The notes beneath the pieces were generated by a model. It was not told the DNA's origin and made no database searches. It worked only from the letters and a program-made list of their open reading frames with translations. Shown here piece after piece: positions 47,878 through 55,973 of a stretch of 64,000 bases of DNA. Position 1 is the first letter of the stretch, and each line of letters begins with the position of its first letter. The DNA comes from Bacillota bacterium (GTDB lineage: Bacteria; Bacillota_I; Bacilli_A; RF39; UBA660). A program made the position numbers and the translations under genes. The DNA lies in the NCBI GenBank assembly GCA_023391185.1, contig JAEWBI010000045.1, positions 13,479 to 77,478 on the forward strand, in the 5' to 3' direction.

Positions 47878-50169
47878 ATGCAAAATAAGCCTATATACGT
47901 ATGGCCATTTATACTAGTTTATAGAGTTGTAATAATAATTCTAAAACTACCACTGGCTGTAATACATTATTTTTTAATGGGATTCTTTTTTTCGATATAT
48001 ACGTTAATAGAAGTATTTGTTGATTTAGGAATATTTATTTCATTTGTTTGGTGGAGTTTCTTAAAATATTTATTTTTAGGAATATCTTTTCCATTCGTAT
48101 TTGTTGCAAGAATTTTAAAAAACAAGAAAGTTTCTCCTCATAAAGAAAAAACTATTTTGTTTGAAAAAACTAAGGAAAAACCTAAGAAGAACAATATAAT
48201 AAAACTAAAAACAGAACCAGCTAAGGCTGCAAGTACAGCTACTGCTGTACTTAATACAGGTCAACTTCGCAAGAAAGAAAATAGCAAAGAAGAAACTTTG
48301 AAAGTTGATAAGGAACTTAAGAGATTAAAACAAGTTGCTGATAAAGAAGCTGCTATTCATGCTAAAAAGATGGAACAACTTCGCAAAAAAGAAGAAATTA
48401 AAGCTGCAAAAGAAAAAGCCCAATTAGATAAAATAACAAAGAAAAAGGCTTTAGAAGAAGAAGCTAAGAAAAAACAAGAGGCAGCCGAAGAATTAAAAGA
48501 ACAACAAAGGTTGATGCGTGAATATAAGCGTAAACAAGAATATGATGCTGCTTTAGAAAAAAAGAAAAAATCAGAAGCTATTTCGCAACCAAAGAAAGAA
48601 AAAGTAAAGAGTATAGCTTTAACTAAAAAAGAAGAGGCTAGGGCTGCAAAGCAAAAATTAAAGCAAGAAAAGATTCAGCGTAGGAAAGAACTAGCAGCTG
48701 AAAAGAAAAAACTAAAAGAAAAAAATACTTATATTAACGATAAAGTTGTTATTGAAAAGAAAACACTTGGAGACCGAATTAATTCGGGATTAGAAACTCT
48801 TATAAAAGTTCCAAAAATGTTTTCTCAAAAAATCAAAAAAAGTTTTACTGATTCTTCTTTTGCAAGAAATAAGCGTAATCAGGAAGACATGCATCGTGAG
48901 GCTTTACTTATTGACTTTGAAAGTGATGACGCTAAGAAAAGTGATAAGAAGATTGTTTATGAATATGTTGGTAAAAATGCCGAAGGTAAATTAATTAAAT
49001 CATATTTTGAAGCCTTTTCCAAGGTGGAAGTACATTCATTCTTATTAAGCGAAGGTTTTGAAGTATATAGTATCAAGACAAGTCCTTTAATTACATTTTT
49101 GCATGGTGCTAAGCAGTCAAGAAATGTAAAATTTAAAGTTAAAGACTTAATATTTTTCTTGACACAGTTATCAACTTATATTAAAGCTGGTATTCCGCTT
49201 GTTGAATCACTTAGAATTTTAAGTAGACAATTTCCTCAAAAAGGATATCAAAAAGTATTTAGATCTTTAATTTATGATTTAACAATGGGTGACAATTTTA
49301 GTGTTGCTTTAGAGAAGCAAGGAACTGCTTTTCCAAAATTACTCGTAAATATGATTAAAACTTCTGAAATGACTGGAGAACTTCCAGAAACACTTGACGA
49401 TATGCAAGTTTATTTTGAAGAGGCAGAAAAGACAAAGAAACAAATGATTACTGCTCTTACTTATCCAACAATAGTGTTTGTACTTGCTGTTGGAGCAATT
49501 ACTTTCATTATGATATATATAGTTCCACAATTTGCAGGAATATATGCTGATATGGATAATGCTAAGTTACCAGGAATTACTGTTGCAATAATGAATTTAA
49601 GTGATTTCTTGAAAAATTACTGGATATATGTAATAGCAACAATATTTGGAGCTATATTTATATTCGTCTATTTATATAAAAATGTAAAACTATTTAGAAC
49701 ACTTATTCAGTGGTTTATGATGAAATTACCTATTATAGGTAATGTAATTATTTATAATGAAGTTACAATGTTTACTAAAACATTTGCTTCACTTTTAAAA
49801 CACAATGTATTTATTACTGATACAATGGAAATTTTAAATAAAATTACAAATAATGAGATTTGGAAAATGCTTATTTTAGACACAATTACAAACTTGGCAA
49901 AGGGAGAAAAAATTTCACTTGCTTTCCAAGATCATTGGGCTGTACCAATACCCGCATATGAAATGATAGTTACTGGAGAACGTACTGGTCAATTACCAGA
50001 AATGATGCAAAAGGTTTCAGATTATTATCAAGAACTTCATAAAAATGCGGTTGGTAGGATTAAAGCTTTTATTGAACCAATACTAATCTTGTTCCTAACT
50101 GGGGCTGTTGGTGTTATTGTTCTTTCTATAGTAATTCCAATGTTTGACATGTATAATCAACTAGGATAA
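47878..50169 (+). CDS. pilC: PilC/GspF-like pilus assembly platform, extended
   Basis: A 763-residue protein. Residues about 360-763 are a normal GspF/PilC domain with two T2SSF repeats: VYEYVGKNAEGKLIKSYF, FLTQLSTYIKAGIPLVESLRIL, MIKTSEMTGELPETLDDM, three membrane helices, and MIVTGERTGQLPEMM in the second repeat. This inner-membrane platform couples the PilB motor to pilus assembly. Residues 1-355 are extra: two or three N-terminal membrane helices (about 8-85) and about 200 residues of lysine/glutamate-rich coiled coil (KAAKEKAQLDKITKKKALEE and similar). The usual protein is about 400 aa. Start set by GGCAGGT before the ATG at 47878; a GTG nine bases earlier is less likely. Confidence 0.9.
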   Translation: MQNKPIYVWPFILVYRVVIIILKLPLAVIHYFLMGFFFSIYTLIEVFVDLGIFISFVWWSFLKYLFLGISFPFVFVARILKNKKVSPHKEKTILFEKTKEKPKKNNIIKLKTEPAKAASTATAVLNTGQLRKKENSKEETLKVDKELKRLKQVADKEAAIHAKKMEQLRKKEEIKAAKEKAQLDKITKKKALEEEAKKKQEAAEELKEQQRLMREYKRKQEYDAALEKKKKSEAISQPKKEKVKSIALTKKEEARAAKQKLKQEKIQRRKELAAEKKKLKEKNTYINDKVVIEKKTLGDRINSGLETLIKVPKMFSQKIKKSFTDSSFARNKRNQEDMHREALLIDFESDDAKKSDKKIVYEYVGKNAEGKLIKSYFEAFSKVEVHSFLLSEGFEVYSIKTSPLITFLHGAKQSRNVKFKVKDLIFFLTQLSTYIKAGIPLVESLRILSRQFPQKGYQKVFRSLIYDLTMGDNFSVALEKQGTAFPKLLVNMIKTSEMTGELPETLDDMQVYFEEAEKTKKQMITALTYPTIVFVLAVGAITFIMIYIVPQFAGIYADMDNAKLPGITVAIMNLSDFLKNYWIYVIATIFGAIFIFVYLYKNVKLFRTLIQWFMMKLPIIGNVIIYNEVTMFTKTFASLLKHNVFITDTMEILNKITNNEIWKMLILDTITNLAKGEKISLAFQDHWAVPIPAYEMIVTGERTGQLPEMMQKVSDYYQELHKNAVGRIKAFIEPILILFLTGAVGVIVLSIVIPMFDMYNQLG

Positions 50170-50187
50170 TCAAAAGAGGGGGTATTT

Positions 50188-50952
50188 ATGGAATTATATT
50201 ATGGAATTGTTATGCTTATATTTGGAACCATATTTGGTTCCTTTTACAACGTAGTAGGAGATAGATTACCTGATGGTAAGTCAATAGTAAAACCTGGCAG
50301 TCATTGTCCAAAATGTGGACATATGCTTAAACCAATTGAGCTAATACCGGTTTTATCTTATATTATGCAAGGTGGAAAATGCAAGAAATGTAAATGTAGA
50401 GTACCGATATTTCATCCATTATTTGAGATATTTGTAGGTCTATTATTTCTTGGATGTTATTTATCCTTTGGTATCAGTACCAATCTAATAATTGCTCTAA
50501 CATTTGCCTCAATGCTTGCAATATTAATAGTGAGTGATTATTATTATATGATTATACCAGATGAGGTATTAATAGTTTTTGGAATATTATTATTAATAGA
50601 GACTTTTGCAATATCAGGTCTAAGTGTTACATTAACATCTATATTAAATGGTGCAATAGCATTTGTTTGTATGTTTGGAATAAAAAAGTTTGGAGATTTT
50701 CTATTTAAAACAGATTCAATGGGTGGTGGTGACATTAAGTTATTATTCTTCTTTGGGTTTGTTCTAGGATGGGAAATGTCTATATTTTCAATATTTATAG
50801 GCTCTTTAATAGGATTACCAATATCCTTAATTACTTTAAAAGTTAAAAAAACAAACATAATTCCTTTTGGACCGTTTTTATCATTTGGAGCACTTATTAT
50901 AATGTTAACACATTTTGATATGGCGTCTCTTATAAGTATGTTATTAAGTTAA
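50188..50952 (+). CDS. pilD: Prepilin peptidase (A24), PilD/ComC type
   Basis: A 254-residue bifunctional membrane enzyme that cuts class III signals after Gly and methylates the new N-terminus. The N-terminal cytosolic zinc site has Cys40-x2-Cys43 and Cys65-x2-Cys68 (HCPKCGH, GGKCKKCKC). The two catalytic Asp are Asp117 in VSDYYYMIIPDE and Asp182 in MGGGDIKLL. Eight membrane helices, GSFYNVVGDRLP at the start. It lies 18 bases after pilC with GAGGGGG as RBS, in one operon, and should process all six prepilins of the window. Confidence 0.95.
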   Translation: MELYYGIVMLIFGTIFGSFYNVVGDRLPDGKSIVKPGSHCPKCGHMLKPIELIPVLSYIMQGGKCKKCKCRVPIFHPLFEIFVGLLFLGCYLSFGISTNLIIALTFASMLAILIVSDYYYMIIPDEVLIVFGILLLIETFAISGLSVTLTSILNGAIAFVCMFGIKKFGDFLFKTDSMGGGDIKLLFFFGFVLGWEMSIFSIFIGSLIGLPISLITLKVKKTNIIPFGPFLSFGALIIMLTHFDMASLISMLLS

Positions 50953-50970
50953 TATACTATTTTTATTAAC

Positions 50971-51000
50971 AAAAAAAGATGATAATATATCATCTTTTTA
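50971..51000. terminator. Bidirectional terminator between pilD and pilB
   Basis: AAAAAGATGATA / TATCATCTTTTT stem with T runs on both strands, between convergent genes. Confidence 0.85.
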
Positions 51001-51003
51001 TTA

Positions 51004-52632
51004 TTAACTATTTATTTCAGGTATTCCAGAAACAGCACCTGTATTTACAGTTTGATTTGTTGTATCAATACCAGGCATTAATGTATTTGGTGTAATAACT
51101 TCTGCTGATGGAACAACATTAACTGGGTTAGCATATACTTGTTGAACTGGTTGTTGTATTACTTGTCCTGCCACACCTGGTATAACATTTGCATTAGCAT
51201 ATGGACTTATTGGTACTTCAGTAATTACTTGAGTAGGTTGCATATATGGATCTATTACTGGAGTATTATTAACTATTGGAATATTATTAATAGCATCACT
51301 AGCTGTATTATCAAATGTAGCAGCTAGATTATTGCCTGTAATTTCAGATATGCCAGTTGTTGGTACAGGTTGCTCAACTTTATCTTCGTTTGCTATTTCA
51401 GTAAATTCAAGAGCTTTTTTAAGATCTAATTCACCAGCTAATTTATCATCATCTTCAAGTTCGATTAATTTAAGTACTTCTTCAAAAGTTGAATGACCTT
51501 CAATAACTTTTGAAAGTCCATCTTGTAATAAAGTAATAACATCAGAACTATATACTAAGCTACGAAGTTTTTCTTTTGTCATACCGCTTGATAAAGCATC
51601 ACGAATATCTTGATTAATAACAAGAACTTCATGGATAGCAATACGTCCAGTATAACCATTACCGCATTCTTCACAACCAACTGCTGAATATATTTCGTTT
51701 GCTTCTTTATCTAAAACTTTTCTAAATAATTGTTTTTCATATTCATTTGTTTTTCTAAGTGCTTTACATTTAGGGCATAATCTACGAGCCAATTTTTGTG
51801 AGATAATTCCTGTTAAAGCACTTGATAGAAGGTAACGTTCAACATCCATATCAAGTAAACGTTCAATTGTATTTAATGAGTTGTTGGTGTGGATTGTTGA
51901 TAATACCAAGTGTCCAGTAATTGAAGCACGAACGGCTATCTTTGCTGTCTCGGTATCACGAATTTCTCCAATCATAATAATGTTAGGGTCCTGACGTAAA
52001 ATAGAACGTAGGGCAGTAGCAAAAGTAAGACCAATCTCACTATTAACTTGTACTTGATTAATACCTTCTATGTCCATTTCTATTGGGTCCTCAACAGTAA
52101 TTAGATTGGTATCTTCTTTGTTTAATCTTTGAAGAATTGAGTATACAGTAGTAGATTTACCACTACCAGTAGCTCCGGTAACAAGTATTATACCGTTTGG
52201 AACTCCAATCATATATAATAATTTATTATAGTTTTCACTACTAAAGTCCAATTGTTCAATTCCATTTAAACTTTTTGTATAGTCGAGAATACGGATAACT
52301 ATCTTCTCGCCATTACTAACTGGTAGCACAGAAACACGAAGGTCTAAATCCATTTCTTGTAGAGTTGCCTTAATGGCACCATCTTGAGGCAATCTAGATT
52401 CGGTAATGTTCATTCCAGCTATAATCTTTATACGAGTAGTTAAATTTTTTTTAACTGCATTAGGTATTTCAGCATAGTCTTGTAACGCTCCATCAACACG
52501 AATTCTCGCTTTCATGTATTTTTCAAGTGGGTCAAAGTGAATATCACTCGCGCCTCGCTTAGAAGCATCAACCAATATTTCGTTTACTATTTCTACTATT
52601 GGCATCTTCTCAAAATCAAATGTTTTTAACAT
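51004..52632 (-). CDS. pilB: PilB/GspE-like assembly ATPase with extended tail
   Basis: A 542-residue hexameric motor ATPase for pilus extension. It starts directly at the core (PIVEIVNEILVDASKRGASDIHFDP), without the usual N-terminal T2SSE_N domain, as in ComGA. Walker A is GATGSGKST (153-161), the Asp box ITVEDPIE follows, Walker B is NIIMIGEIRD, the His box HLVLSTIHTNN, and the zinc cysteines are Cys286, 289, 320 and 323. Residues about 393-542 are an unusual tail rich in Pro, Val, Asn and Thr without charge clusters. RBS AAGGGGATG. It is on the opposite strand to pilC-pilD. No PilT is present. Confidence 0.93.
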   Translation of the reverse strand: MLKTFDFEKMPIVEIVNEILVDASKRGASDIHFDPLEKYMKARIRVDGALQDYAEIPNAVKKNLTTRIKIIAGMNITESRLPQDGAIKATLQEMDLDLRVSVLPVSNGEKIVIRILDYTKSLNGIEQLDFSSENYNKLLYMIGVPNGIILVTGATGSGKSTTVYSILQRLNKEDTNLITVEDPIEMDIEGINQVQVNSEIGLTFATALRSILRQDPNIIMIGEIRDTETAKIAVRASITGHLVLSTIHTNNSLNTIERLLDMDVERYLLSSALTGIISQKLARRLCPKCKALRKTNEYEKQLFRKVLDKEANEIYSAVGCEECGNGYTGRIAIHEVLVINQDIRDALSSGMTKEKLRSLVYSSDVITLLQDGLSKVIEGHSTFEEVLKLIELEDDDKLAGELDLKKALEFTEIANEDKVEQPVPTTGISEITGNNLAATFDNTASDAINNIPIVNNTPVIDPYMQPTQVITEVPISPYANANVIPGVAGQVIQQPVQQVYANPVNVVPSAEVITPNTLMPGIDTTNQTVNTGAVSGIPEINS

Positions 52633-52657
52633 TAAAATTCATCCCCTTTTTAAACTT

Positions 52658-52687
52658 TTGGACTAGTATTTATCCTAAATATATTAT
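52658..52687 (+). promoter_or_regulatory. Promoter of the pilin pair (52730, 53706)
   Basis: TTGGAC (52658-52663), 18-base spacer, TATTAT (52682-52687). Its -10 box overlaps the divergent pilB promoter. Confidence 0.55.
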
Positions 52688-52706
52688 ATAATATATTTAA
52701 AGTAAA
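52678..52706 (-). promoter_or_regulatory. Promoter of pilB, overlapping the pilin promoter
   Basis: On the minus strand TTTACT (52706-52701), 17-base spacer, TATATT (52683-52678). A perfect 24-base palindrome (52676-52699) lies across both promoters. Confidence 0.6.
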
Positions 52707-52729
52707 CACAATAAGGAAGGTCGACTTTT

Positions 52730-53701
52730 ATGAGAAAATTAGATAAAAAGGGGTTCATGCTAACAGAAACATTAATTGTTTCTACAATGCTTATAGCCGT
52801 ATTAATAATACTATATGTACAATTTAAAAATGTTACTAGAAGTTTCTATGAAAGTTTTACTTACAATACAGTTGGAAGTAGTTATAATTTGTACAATGCA
52901 AAATTATATATTGAACAGTCTAATTATAGTATGATAGCAGAAAAATTAAAGAATAATAATTATGTTGATTTAACTAACTGTCCGGGTATATACTTTACCA
53001 ATACAAATTATTGTGAAACCTTATTTAAAAAATTAGGTATAAAAAAAATAATAATGACAAATGAAAATCTTTATGATTTAACGAGAAATAATGATTTTGA
53101 TAGTAAATTTGATGAGTTCTTAAATAATATAAATTATGAAAATAAAGACGGATATCGTTTAGTTAGTTCTTTTACTGATGGAACATATGCAAGTATAAAA
53201 GTATTAAATGGTGATAATTTTGATTTTGTTATAGGCAATGCTTGTAATGCCGATACCAAAGTTAAATATAGAGTAAAACATATAGCTATTGCAGAAGCAA
53301 GCGCAACAGATGGGATAACTTTAGCAGATGACACTGTTGGTGAATTAGCATGTGGAACTAATATTATTGTTATGAATTATGCAATAACTAATAATAGTTG
53401 TTATTATGCTTCTAAAGTAGGTCCTTCTAATAGTATTAATTTAGGTTTAGACGAAGATGTAAACTCTGCTACTGTTTATTATAGTAAATACCAATCAAAC
53501 CTAATAATAAATCATTATAAATATGGAACAACACAAGCTGTTTCAGATTCAACTATCGTTAATAGTTTTTGCGGCAATGAAATTTTAGTTGAGCAATACA
53601 AGAAAAATATAGCTGGATATAATTATGACAGTGCTGAGCAAGACGCAGTAACTATGCCTGGTTGGAACATGACAGTTAATTTATATTATAAAGAGGTGTA
53701 A
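52730..53701 (+). CDS. Prepilin-like protein, 323 aa
   Basis: Prepilin with class III signal MRKLDKKGFMLTETLIVSTM (cut after Gly8; the Glu stands at mature position 5). The N-terminal helix is more polar than in the other pilins (IVSTMLIAVLIILYVQF). The globular part has four or five Cys, a SFTDGTYASIKVLNGDNFDFVIGN segment, and a C-terminal region (IINHYKYGTTQAV ... AEQDAVTMPGWNM) of MucBP/repeat-like character. It is the first of two adjacent pilin genes next to pilB, the position of minor pilins in competence operons. RBS GGAAGG. Confidence 0.82.
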   Translation: MRKLDKKGFMLTETLIVSTMLIAVLIILYVQFKNVTRSFYESFTYNTVGSSYNLYNAKLYIEQSNYSMIAEKLKNNNYVDLTNCPGIYFTNTNYCETLFKKLGIKKIIMTNENLYDLTRNNDFDSKFDEFLNNINYENKDGYRLVSSFTDGTYASIKVLNGDNFDFVIGNACNADTKVKYRVKHIAIAEASATDGITLADDTVGELACGTNIIVMNYAITNNSCYYASKVGPSNSINLGLDEDVNSATVYYSKYQSNLIINHYKYGTTQAVSDSTIVNSFCGNEILVEQYKKNIAGYNYDSAEQDAVTMPGWNMTVNLYYKEV

Positions 53702-53705
53702 TGGA

Positions 53706-55319
53706 ATGAATAAAAAAGGTTTTACTACAGTTGAATTAGTGGTTTCATTTACACTTGTTTCAATAATTGTCTTTTTCTTATTAGAAATAATATTTGTTTT
53801 AAAAGATTTATATGTTTCATCAGGTATTAAAACAAAACTATTAACAAAACAAGCTGTACTATCAGAAAATTTAAATGATGATTTCACTTCATTACAGTTA
53901 ATTTATGCATCTAAATGTAGTGAGGCAGATGCGAATTATGATAAAGAAGTTTGTATAAATTTTGGTTTTAAAAATGTCCAAAAGCAATTAATAGTAGATA
54001 GAGAAAATAACTCTATTACTTGGGGAAATTTGAAAACAGTTTTAATAAATGGTAGTGAAATTGGAAATATAAAGATATCTAAGGAAACTTTAGTTAATGT
54101 AAATGATGCTACTACCTTAAATGGAATTCTTTCAATCGATATTCCTATTTATCATAAGCTTGTTGAAAAAGAGAATTTTGGCATAAAAATAAATTATCAA
54201 TATAATAGTAATGTAGTATCACTTTCTAATATAAATGTTAGTGATATTGTAGATGCTGAAAAGAAAATATATTTAATTAATGATGAAGATATAAAATTTA
54301 AAGATGTTGATTATATAGATTCTGGATATTATGTCGTTGATAATACATCAGGGACAGTTATAACAGATCAGACAGAATTAGATAATTTAGTAAAGATAAC
54401 AGGTGAAGTTGGTAACGAAGTAGGAGAGACATATTATTTAACTTATACGATTTATGATATGAATAATAATGTTATGAGTCAAGCTACAAGAAGTATTACT
54501 GTTCTTGCCTCAGAATATACTTTTGAATTAAAAGGAAGCACAGAAACTTTAAAAATTCCTATTTCTGGAACATATAAAATTGAAGCTTGGGGTGCTTCTG
54601 GTGGTGGTACAACCATAATGAAAGGAAGAGGTGGATATTCTTCCGGTACAATTAAACTTACTACTTTAGATACTTTAAATATTACTGTTGGTGGTGAGGG
54701 TACTACTGGAATTAGTGGAACTGCTGCAATAGGTGGATACAATGGTGGTGGCGATTCTGGAGTAAGTACTTCTAATTACGCTTCATCAGGTGGTGGTGCA
54801 AGCGACATAAGATTAAATTCAACCTCATTGTCTTCAAGGATTTTAGTTGCTGGTGGCGGTGGCGGTGGCGGATCGCGTAATGATTCTACTGCTACTTGTA
54901 ATGGTGGTGCTGGTGGTGGTGCTACTGCAGGTATTGGAACTTGTAGTGCTGCTAGTTATTTAGGTGGAGCTGGTACACCAACAGCTGGTGGTGCAGCGGC
55001 AACATATACTGATAATATAATTACTTTAGCTACTGCTGGAACGTTTGGAAATGGTGGAAATGGTGCCAGTTATCAAAACGGATCTGCTACTTCATCAGCT
55101 GGTGGTGGCGGTGGTGGATACTACGGCGGTGGTGGTGGATCTCGTTACGGTGGTGGCGGTGGCGGTTCAAGCTACTGCAATAATTCTACTCTAACTACTT
55201 GTGATACATTAGCTAACGGTACAGATAGCTTTCCAACTACTAGTGGCAATAGTTATGAAAACGGGCACACTGGTAATGGATATGTTAAAATAACATTAAT
55301 TAGTATTACATCCGATTAA
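53706..55319 (+). CDS. Prepilin with ALK-type glycine-rich domain
   Basis: A 537-residue prepilin: MNKKGFTTVELVVSFTLVSI (cut after Gly5, Glu at mature position 5), a pilin-like globular region (about 30-175), an Ig-like segment (about 190-265), then residues about 270-537 forming a glycine-rich domain (Gly_rich, PF12810 type). Its marks are TLKIPISGTYKIEAWGASGGG, RGGYSSGTIKLTTLDTLNITVGG, GGASDIRL, SRILVAGGGGGGG and several (G)n Y/S repeats, with TGNGYVKITLI closing the fold. Such domains are extracellular. It starts five bases after the preceding pilin gene and shares its transcript. The Gly codons GGT/GGC make this part clearly richer in GC than its surroundings. Confidence 0.88.
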   Translation: MNKKGFTTVELVVSFTLVSIIVFFLLEIIFVLKDLYVSSGIKTKLLTKQAVLSENLNDDFTSLQLIYASKCSEADANYDKEVCINFGFKNVQKQLIVDRENNSITWGNLKTVLINGSEIGNIKISKETLVNVNDATTLNGILSIDIPIYHKLVEKENFGIKINYQYNSNVVSLSNINVSDIVDAEKKIYLINDEDIKFKDVDYIDSGYYVVDNTSGTVITDQTELDNLVKITGEVGNEVGETYYLTYTIYDMNNNVMSQATRSITVLASEYTFELKGSTETLKIPISGTYKIEAWGASGGGTTIMKGRGGYSSGTIKLTTLDTLNITVGGEGTTGISGTAAIGGYNGGGDSGVSTSNYASSGGGASDIRLNSTSLSSRILVAGGGGGGGSRNDSTATCNGGAGGGATAGIGTCSAASYLGGAGTPTAGGAAATYTDNIITLATAGTFGNGGNGASYQNGSATSSAGGGGGGYYGGGGGSRYGGGGGGSSYCNNSTLTTCDTLANGTDSFPTTSGNSYENGHTGNGYVKITLISITSD

Positions 55320-55346
55320 AAAGAAACAATAATATGAGGTGACCAA

Positions 55347-55973
55347 ATGAAGAAACTTGAGAAATATACCGCACCATTAGGAATGATTGGGGTAATTGCC
55401 TATTTTATACATACTATTTTAGGACAAATACTTTGGAGTTCATATAATCCTATAACTACTTATATTAGTTCACTAACAGCAGTAGGAGCTCCAAATCGTG
55501 ACATACTCTTAATTTTTACTAATATTTATGGAATCGCGATGTTGCTTTTTACATTAGGTTTAGTAATTAAATCATTTAGAAAGTATCCCTTTGCTTTAAA
55601 AACTGGTTATATTGTTATGTTTATAATGCAATTAGTTTCTTTCATAGGTTTTGGCTTTTTTCCATTAGTTGGCGATATAACAGAGATAAATTTCTCAAAT
55701 ATAATGCATATTATTGTGACCGTAATTGTAGTGTTTACTTCATTAGCATCAAATTATTTTCTAGCATATGGTTATTTAAAACAGAAAAATAAACTTGGAA
55801 AGTTTATTCTAATTATGGCAATTGTTATTACAATAGCTGGATTTACAAATCCAATTAGCATGGGTTTAAAACTTAATATACTTGGACTAACAGAGAGACT
55901 TGTAATATACTCATTACAATTCACAATCTTTGTTATATCAGCATATTACACCTTTAATAAGTTAGAGCGTTAA
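55347..55973 (+). CDS. DUF998-like membrane protein
   Basis: A 208-residue protein with six predicted membrane helices. GMIGVIAYFIHTILGQILWSSYNPITTYISSLTAVGAPNRD fits the DUF998 pattern (a first helix, then an extracellular loop with P-x-x-x-x-[IL]-S-x-L-x-A near its end), and the following helices match in spacing. The function of DUF998 proteins is unknown. RBS GAGGTGA, 27 bases after the glycine-rich pilin, so it may be part of the same transcript. Its 3' end overlaps the minus-strand ylbJ-like gene by 12 bases. Confidence 0.78.
   Translation: MKKLEKYTAPLGMIGVIAYFIHTILGQILWSSYNPITTYISSLTAVGAPNRDILLIFTNIYGIAMLLFTLGLVIKSFRKYPFALKTGYIVMFIMQLVSFIGFGFFPLVGDITEINFSNIMHIIVTVIVVFTSLASNYFLAYGYLKQKNKLGKFILIMAIVITIAGFTNPISMGLKLNILGLTERLVIYSLQFTIFVISAYYTFNKLER

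Noticed and set aside
48190..48760. Repeated AAG/GAA-rich stretch, first taken as a repeat array
   Set aside because: It is a Lys/Glu-rich coiled coil in the pilC-like gene, with no constant unit or spacers. No CRISPR array exists in the window.
54600..55200. GGT/GGC tracts considered as a mobile or repeat element
   Set aside because: They are in-frame glycine codons of a folded glycine-rich domain and have no terminal repeats.
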